Source: Xenorhabdus thuongxuanensis
Lineage (GTDB): Bacteria > Pseudomonadota > Gammaproteobacteria > Enterobacterales > Enterobacteriaceae
Reading direction: 5' to 3'
DNA: 50,714 bases
Assembly (NCBI RefSeq): GCF_001908095.1
Contig: NZ_MKGR01000025.1
Location: 1 to 50,714, forward strand
Every line of letters starts with the position of its first letter. The first letter of the stretch is position 1. The notes under the pieces were generated by a model, which worked only from the letters and a program-made list of their open reading frames with translations, had not been told where the DNA came from and ran no database searches. Shown here piece after piece: positions 46,152 through 50,714 of the stretch. The position numbers and the translations under genes were made by a program.

Positions 46152-47198
46152 TCAGTTTAACTTGCTACCAATATGGAACATCTTGGCACGTACGGTTTTG
46201 CGATAATCGCTAGGAGAAACGCTGATGAGTCGTTTGAACTGACGATTGAAGTGCGCAATATCCTGATAGCCAACCAGCACAGCTATTTCCTGGATGCTGA
46301 GGTTGGTCGATTGCAACATATTGATTGCCGCTTCAATTTTGACATTTAATAAATATTGCAACGGGGAAAGGTCAGTGGCGTTTTTAAAGCGACGGTTAAA
46401 GTTGCGCAAACTCATTCCAGCCATATCTGCCAGCTTTTGCATAGGCAAATCGGTTGTGCAATTCTCTTTTATCCAGGCTTGTATTTGAACAATATCTTCG
46501 TCTGGGTGGGGATTATTTTTGTCACGATAGCACTGACGCTCAAAGTTGTTGCGAATTTCATGGAAAAAAGTACGTTGTGTATGATTGGCAACCCGCTTTC
46601 CGTAGACAGTTTCAATAAAATGAACGGTAAGATCGGAAAGCGCTTTAACACTGGCGGCACAAAAAATCGTGTCTGATTGGGTAATGAAATACTTGGTTTT
46701 TAAATTAACGTTCGGATAGTCGTGAGCAAACTGTTCGAAATAATGCCAGTGGGTGGTAGCGGGTTTTCCATCAAGCAGATGGGCCTCAGCAAGGAAGCAG
46801 CAACCGGTACCAACAGCGGCGATATGCCTTCCTTTCGCAGCTTGAGCCACCAGCCACTCAGTGAGAGCCAAGTGCTTTCTGACAATGGGACGTGGATTCC
46901 GCCACAATGCGGGGAGGTAAATGATGTCATAGTCTGCGTCATCTTCGAGCGTGCTATCGGCAATAAGGCTAAAGCCGCTATGGGTGGCTATAGGATTTTT
47001 ATTAATCCCAAGTGTTCTGATTGTAAGGAGCTCGTCAGGTTTACTCAATTTAAAAGTATATTTCCCTTGCTGATCCAGACCTTTTTTTTGCTCTGCTAAG
47101 TAACTGTTTGCTGCTGATTTCCACATTTCGATCGGTAAGCTGAGGCCGGAACTCAGCATGTGTTCACACAATATAAACCCTATCTTTGTATTTATCAT
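46152..47198 (-). CDS. GlxA-type regulator (DJ-1/PfpI + AraC domains)
   Basis: The 348-residue protein has a class I amidotransferase-like domain (about 5-190, with VGTGCCFLAEAHLLDGKPATTHW at the nucleophile-elbow position) and an AraC-type DNA-binding domain (about 235-335: MQKLADMAGMSLRNFNRRFK and IQEIAVLVGYQDIAHFNRQFKRL). This is the layout of FtrA/GlxA regulators of amino-acid or formate-related genes. It is divergent from fabY with a strong palindrome between them (47251-47275). Confidence 0.9.
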   Translation of the reverse strand: MINTKIGFILCEHMLSSGLSLPIEMWKSAANSYLAEQKKGLDQQGKYTFKLSKPDELLTIRTLGINKNPIATHSGFSLIADSTLEDDADYDIIYLPALWRNPRPIVRKHLALTEWLVAQAAKGRHIAAVGTGCCFLAEAHLLDGKPATTHWHYFEQFAHDYPNVNLKTKYFITQSDTIFCAASVKALSDLTVHFIETVYGKRVANHTQRTFFHEIRNNFERQCYRDKNNPHPDEDIVQIQAWIKENCTTDLPMQKLADMAGMSLRNFNRRFKNATDLSPLQYLLNVKIEAAINMLQSTNLSIQEIAVLVGYQDIAHFNRQFKRLISVSPSDYRKTVRAKMFHIGSKLN

Positions 47199-47250
47199 TT
47201 TCCAATCAATGCCTGATTTATAATTAGATTATAAATATCTAAATTGTCTT

Positions 47251-47275
47251 GGCCAAAAAATTTAGTTTTTTGGCC
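47251..47275. promoter_or_regulatory. Perfect palindrome between the GlxA-type regulator and fabY
   Basis: Arms GGCCAAAAAA (47251-47260) and TTTTTTGGCC (47266-47275) are perfect with a 5-base centre. It lies about 50 bp from the regulator start and 100 bp from fabY, and is not followed by a T run as a terminator would be. An operator is likelier. Confidence 0.55.
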
Positions 47276-47377
47276 GGATTTGCATATTAACTTTTGCTAA
47301 CGATTTGTAAACTATTATCTTTAAATTATCTAAAGTAAGTGATGAATATTTATTTCACAGAAAGACTAGGGAGCACT

Positions 47378-49276
47378 ATGTCTAAGTTACCTGTCATAAC
47401 TGCATTTGGTGGCTATGGTCCAGCTGGCCGGAGTTCTTCATACCATGCGTTTCGTCGCATGGTGATAGATTCTCTGCATGAGGAACAGCAGCAAGAGACG
47501 ATATTATCATTAGCCTTGTTGATGGGATTACTTAAATATGATCATAATGGTTATTATTATCTCCATGAGGAAAGACTATCGGCCGCGCAGGCCGCCGCAG
47601 AGATAAAAGAGGCAGCGCTAGAAGGTTCGTTAATCAGAAAGATTACCCAAGACTATTTTGATGTTGATGCAATAGCCAGCCATGCCAAATTATCGATGGT
47701 GGCAAATGCAGGTGCGTTTAGTTTTGATATATCCACGCGGCAAATACCCAATCCTTTACCACAAGGTTGGTCAGTGACACCGTTAACGGACGATCGGATA
47801 CGTATCACCGTGCAAGGTGAAATGGATTGTAAAATTGACGCCACGTTACGTACGGAAGCGCAGGCCGCGGGGCAGTTACCGCAAGGATTTCGTCCTGGAG
47901 ATCATTACAGTTCACAGTTTCACCCGCGGGCACTGCAAATGGCAATCGTAGGGGCTTCCGACGCGATTAATTCCCTTGGGATCCCATGGGATGAAATACG
48001 GACGCAGGTTGCGCCCGATCAACTGGGCGTTTATTCCGGCAACATTATAGGGCAACTCGATGATCAGGGATTTGGTGGCATGCTTCAATCCCGTCTGAAA
48101 GGTGGTCGGGTTAGTGCAAAACAGTGCCCATTAGGTTTAAACAGCATGTGTGCTGACTTCTTAAATGCCTATGTTTTGGGAAGCGTGGGGCACACTAGTG
48201 CAACATTGGGAGCCTGCGCCACGTTTCTCTATAACCTGAATGCCGCTGTGGAAGATATCAAGGCTGGCCGGATCCGAGTAGCCATTGTTGGGAGCGCTGA
48301 AGCGCCAATTCTACCGGAAGTCATTGAAGGCTTTGATGCAATGGGGGCATTGGCAACAGAGAGCAAACTCAAGCGTATTGATGAAAGCGACGTAGCTGAT
48401 TGGCGCAACAGCAGCAGACCATTTGGCAATAGCTGTGGCTTTGTAATAGCAGAATCCAGTCAATACATTGTGTTGATGGACGATGAGCTGGCAGTGCAAA
48501 TGGGGGCTGAGATCCACGGTTCAGTGAGTGATGTGTTCATCAACGCAGATGGATATAAACGTTCAATTGCATCTCCAGGGCCAGGGAACTACATCACAAT
48601 GGCGAAGGCAGTTGCGTCCGCGGTCACGATGGTGGGTTTAGAGAGCGTGCAAAAAGCTTCATTTATTCAAGCCCATGGTTCAAGTACGCCAAAGAACTGC
48701 GTCACCGAAGCGGACATTTTTAACCGCGTTGCTGAGGCATTTTCCATCAGTGAATGGCCTGTCACTGCCGTTAAATCTTATTTGGGTCATTCATTGGGGT
48801 CTGCCAGTGGCGATCAGTTAATAAGCTGTCTTGGCACCTTTAAATACGGTATTTTGCCGGGAATCAAAAGCGTATCCCAGATTTCGTCACAAGTGAATGA
48901 TGCCCGCTTATTGATTCCGACCCAAGATCTGTCGCTACCTCAAGAGCAAGCGCAAGTGGCGTTTATTAATTCCAAAGGGTTCGGTGGTAATAACGCTACA
49001 GGAGTGGTTTATTCCCCACAACTGACGGCACAATGGTTGTGCAAACGGCATGGCGAGCAGGCTTTTGCCGATTACCAGCAGCGAAATCAACAAGTCAAAG
49101 AAAGGATGACTGCCTATGATACGGCAGCATCACGTGGGGAATTGAACGTTATTTATAAGTTTGGGCCGCATAACGTGAATGGAGATGAGATTAAGATTGA
49201 TATGAATGGCATAACAATGCCAGGATTCGAACAACCAATTCATTATTCTAAAACAAAACAATTTATAGATTTCTAA
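47378..49276 (+). CDS. fabY: FabY-type beta-ketoacyl-ACP synthase
   Basis: The 632-residue protein resembles Pseudomonas FabY, a stand-alone ketosynthase that starts fatty-acid chains. The N-terminus LPVITAFGGYGPAGRSSSYHAFRRMV is that of FabY. The thiolase-fold triad is present: C258 (LNSMCADFLN), H433 (IQAHGSSTPKN) and H471 (YLGHSLGSASGDQ). It ends with a FabY-like region and ...KTKQFIDF. The ATG at 47378 has AGGGAG before it; the longer frame from 47339 is unlikely. A loading or priming role in fatty-acid or secondary-metabolite synthesis is inferred. No ACP or other partner lies nearby in the window. Confidence 0.9.
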   Translation: MSKLPVITAFGGYGPAGRSSSYHAFRRMVIDSLHEEQQQETILSLALLMGLLKYDHNGYYYLHEERLSAAQAAAEIKEAALEGSLIRKITQDYFDVDAIASHAKLSMVANAGAFSFDISTRQIPNPLPQGWSVTPLTDDRIRITVQGEMDCKIDATLRTEAQAAGQLPQGFRPGDHYSSQFHPRALQMAIVGASDAINSLGIPWDEIRTQVAPDQLGVYSGNIIGQLDDQGFGGMLQSRLKGGRVSAKQCPLGLNSMCADFLNAYVLGSVGHTSATLGACATFLYNLNAAVEDIKAGRIRVAIVGSAEAPILPEVIEGFDAMGALATESKLKRIDESDVADWRNSSRPFGNSCGFVIAESSQYIVLMDDELAVQMGAEIHGSVSDVFINADGYKRSIASPGPGNYITMAKAVASAVTMVGLESVQKASFIQAHGSSTPKNCVTEADIFNRVAEAFSISEWPVTAVKSYLGHSLGSASGDQLISCLGTFKYGILPGIKSVSQISSQVNDARLLIPTQDLSLPQEQAQVAFINSKGFGGNNATGVVYSPQLTAQWLCKRHGEQAFADYQQRNQQVKERMTAYDTAASRGELNVIYKFGPHNVNGDEIKIDMNGITMPGFEQPIHYSKTKQFIDF

Positions 49277-49520
49277 TAAACGGCTATTGCCGATGGTCAG
49301 GACAGCATCCTTTATACGGTTAACGTGCGCGATGCAGCGGATCGACCCGTTGCTAACAGCAAAGTGCAGTGGTCAGCGGATAACGGGCAAATTTTGGATA
49401 AGTAAAGCCAGACTAATAGCCAGGGAGAAGCGACAGCCCGGTTAGTCAGCCGAACCGCAGGGATGGCAACAACGAAAGCAGATGTGTCAGGAAAACCCCC
49501 TATTCCCCTTCGGTGACTTT
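49277..49520 (+). pseudogene. Invasin/intimin-like Big_1 domain remnant
   Basis: The reading TAIADGQDSILYTVNVRDAA then DRPVANSKVQWSADNGQILD matches the start of the bacterial Ig-like domain 1 found in invasins and inverse autotransporters (ADG...YTV.V.D..G.PV....V.W....G). A TAA interrupts it at about 49402, after which SQGEATARLVSRTAG continues the same domain. No start codon or signal exists; only one domain remains. Confidence 0.7.
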
Positions 49521-49539
49521 TAAACGTTTGCTGAAACCT

Positions 49540-49811
49540 GCTATCACGGTGGACAAAGTCAGGGACAAACACAGGTTAAGCTGAGTAGTGCGTTGACCGA
49601 TGAGCATCAGGTGCAGATCCGGCTTGGCGATGTGTTGATGTCAGCGTCTATGATCACAGAGGATATTGTTGCCGTTGATAGTCAGGGGGGTAATGCCAAC
49701 CAAAAATCGTTTGGCATCAGAGTGCCTTCGATATTCTGGCGTGGCGCAAAATTTCGTCTTATCACGGCAGGCAATACAGGTAGGGTAAGCTGGCAGATAT
49801 CGATCGATTAA
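49540..49811 (+). pseudogene. C-terminal remnant of an adhesin-like protein
   Basis: A frame reading GGQSQGQTQVKLSSALTDEH and ending ...NTGRVSWQISID at 49811 follows the Big_1 remnant in a different frame. It has no proper start (a TTG at 49593 is the first possible). It may be the C-terminal domain of the same broken surface protein, but I do not recognise the domain. Confidence 0.4.
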
Positions 49812-50401
49812 TGGGGAGTTTTTAGCAGGTTATTCGCCCTCACTAATAAAAAAGTTAATTAAATATAAATATTGGTTATTATGACAAAAAGAAATATTTT
49901 ATTTGTATATGTAACATATTAATAATTAAAATCACCCATGGTGACGACATAATCAAACAAATTTAACGGTATAATAAAAAACTTATTTAATAAAAAATAT
50001 TACACCGCAATAAAATCTTTGGATTATATTTCATATTGGTGAGGGTGTGTTTAATATCACATTTCAATGTAATTGAGAATTCTCATTTCATTTGCAAAAT
50101 AAAATTAAAGCAGAAGAAAAGACAAATGCTAAAAACAATGCATTTATTATGCAACCAATTGTTTTTTATGGAAATATAGTGGAATAAAATATGGTTACCA
50201 CGCTAAGTATTTTAAAATTCTGTTAATTGGTTATTTTTCAGGTGAAAATTTAAGAGTAAAATCACATTTTTAACGATAAATAATATATCATTGAGTTTTC
50301 GATCGCTTTCTCACTACCAGCATAATGTATAAAAATACGCTTTACTGTCATTAATCAATGGAATAAAAACAGCTATGTTTAAAAACAATAAAGGGCATGA
50401 T
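49812..50401. other. Very AT-rich non-coding stretch
   Basis: No gene is supported in these 590 bp. A 12-bp palindrome TGAGAATTCTCA lies at 50074-50085. The sequence is otherwise low-complexity A/T with short homopolymers. Confidence 0.5.
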
Positions 50402-50644
50402 ATGAGAAAAATGGATAATCTGGAGTTTAGAGTATTACAACTTCTCAGGAAAAATCCTTTTCTCGCCCAAAAAGAAATCGCTGATATTATTGGTGTTAGC
50501 CGTTCAAGCGTCGCAGGATATATCCTTAACCTACAAAAAAAAGGGCATATAAAAGGAAAAGGATACATTTTTTCCAGTGGAAATTATGCCGTAACGGTGG
50601 GGGCTTCCAACATAGATATTAACACGGTGTATAAACACAAATAG
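50402..50644 (+). pseudogene. Truncated HTH-PfkB carbohydrate kinase
   Basis: The 80-residue frame has an N-terminal winged helix-turn-helix (FRVLQLLRKNPFLAQKEIAD and VSRSSVAGYILNLQKKGHIK, about 6-50) followed by GYIFSSGNYAVTVGASNIDI, the first strand of a PfkB sugar-kinase domain. E. coli YeiI-type proteins have this fusion and run to about 360 residues; here the frame ends at ...NTVYKHK, 70 bp before the window end. A transposase-like frame starts just after the stop, so an insertion probably cut the gene. A start at 50375 is also possible. Confidence 0.7.
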
Positions 50645-50647
50645 ATC

Positions 50648-50714
50648 ATGTATCATACCGACATGAAGAAAGATACTCGACAACTCTCACCTGAGATACA
50701 GCAATATAACCGAC
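50648..50714 (+). mobile_element. Possible transposase start (partial)
   Basis: An ATG at 50648 opens a frame MYHTDMKKDTRQLSPEIQQY that runs off the window edge. The style (MKKDTRQLSPEIQ...) resembles the N-terminus of IS630-type transposases, but only 22 residues are visible. Its position right after the broken PfkB gene supports an inserted element. Confidence 0.35.

Noticed and set aside
50074..50085. Fur box at TGAGAATTCTCA
   Set aside because: The palindrome is too short and lacks the 19-bp GATAAT-type layout; no iron gene is near.
38771..50714. Second copy of the tRNA-Gly 3' end as island right border
   Set aside because: No repeat of the last tRNA bases was found by eye in the window; the border may be outside.

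Overview
The window looks like chromosomal DNA from an insect-pathogenic enterobacterium of the order Enterobacterales, most likely Xenorhabdus (or a close Photorhabdus-like relative). I base this on gene content. An isocyanide synthase, a 2-oxoglutarate oxygenase and a glycosyltransferase lie side by side, which matches the rhabduscin locus. A P2-type tail module resembles the xenorhabdicin loci. The core genes (prpR-prpBCDE, ygfZ, sdhE-cptA, fldB, xerD-dsbC-recJ-prfB-lysS) are close to their E. coli counterparts. Many IS1-family remnants sit among AT-rich accessory genes. All identifications come from reading the sequence; no database search was run.

Layout. 1-220: end of an unidentified gene and an IS1 remnant. 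297-7435: the distal part of a P2-like tail operon in the order FI-FII-E/E'-T-U-D-ogr. It has a recognisable Ogr-type late-promoter box, the T6G frameshift site in E, and a tape-measure gene carrying an array of 54-bp repeats. No capsid, lysis or integrase genes are seen here. 7528-9448: ydcH, ecotin and aqpZ. 9542-10327: an apparently intact IS1-family element. 10760-13985: the rhabduscin-type operon isnA-isnB-glycosyltransferase. 14092-16559: yceI-cytochrome b561, a glutathione transferase and a small membrane protein. 16658-24218: the methylcitrate-cycle operon prpBCDE (minus strand) with divergent sigma-54 activator prpR (plus strand), a clear -24/-12 promoter and TTTCA repeats.

24248-28925: a PLP-dependent dehydratase, a double-SH3 protein, a TetR regulator with two palindromic operators facing a DUF1348 gene, a DUF2846 lipoprotein, then two inverted IS1 halves next to a LysR fragment. 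29058-38524: conserved core genes, including prfB with its programmed +1 frameshift. 38697-38770: tRNA-Gly(CCC).

38771-50714: an accessory region that starts just after the tRNA and is rich in broken genes. It holds IS1 and IS5 remnants, a bacilysin BacA-like prephenate decarboxylase fragment coupled to a formylglycine-generating-enzyme-like fragment (with a 7-G frameshift), a LysE exporter and an AraC regulator. It also holds fragments of a CvaA/CvaB-type microcin exporter, a cupin, a broken FAD monooxygenase, an MFS exporter, a GlxA-type regulator divergent from a FabY-type ketosynthase, invasin-like remnants and a truncated PfkB-type gene.

How the parts may work together (inference). The ecotin has Lys at the expected P1 position, suggesting inhibition of trypsin-like proteases. 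Rhabduscin inhibits insect phenoloxidase. The two loci lie about 2.3 kb apart and could act on successive steps of the insect melanisation cascade. The tail operon could supply an R-type bacteriocin against competitors. The region after tRNA-Gly looks like a decaying island that once carried small-molecule and microcin production or export genes.
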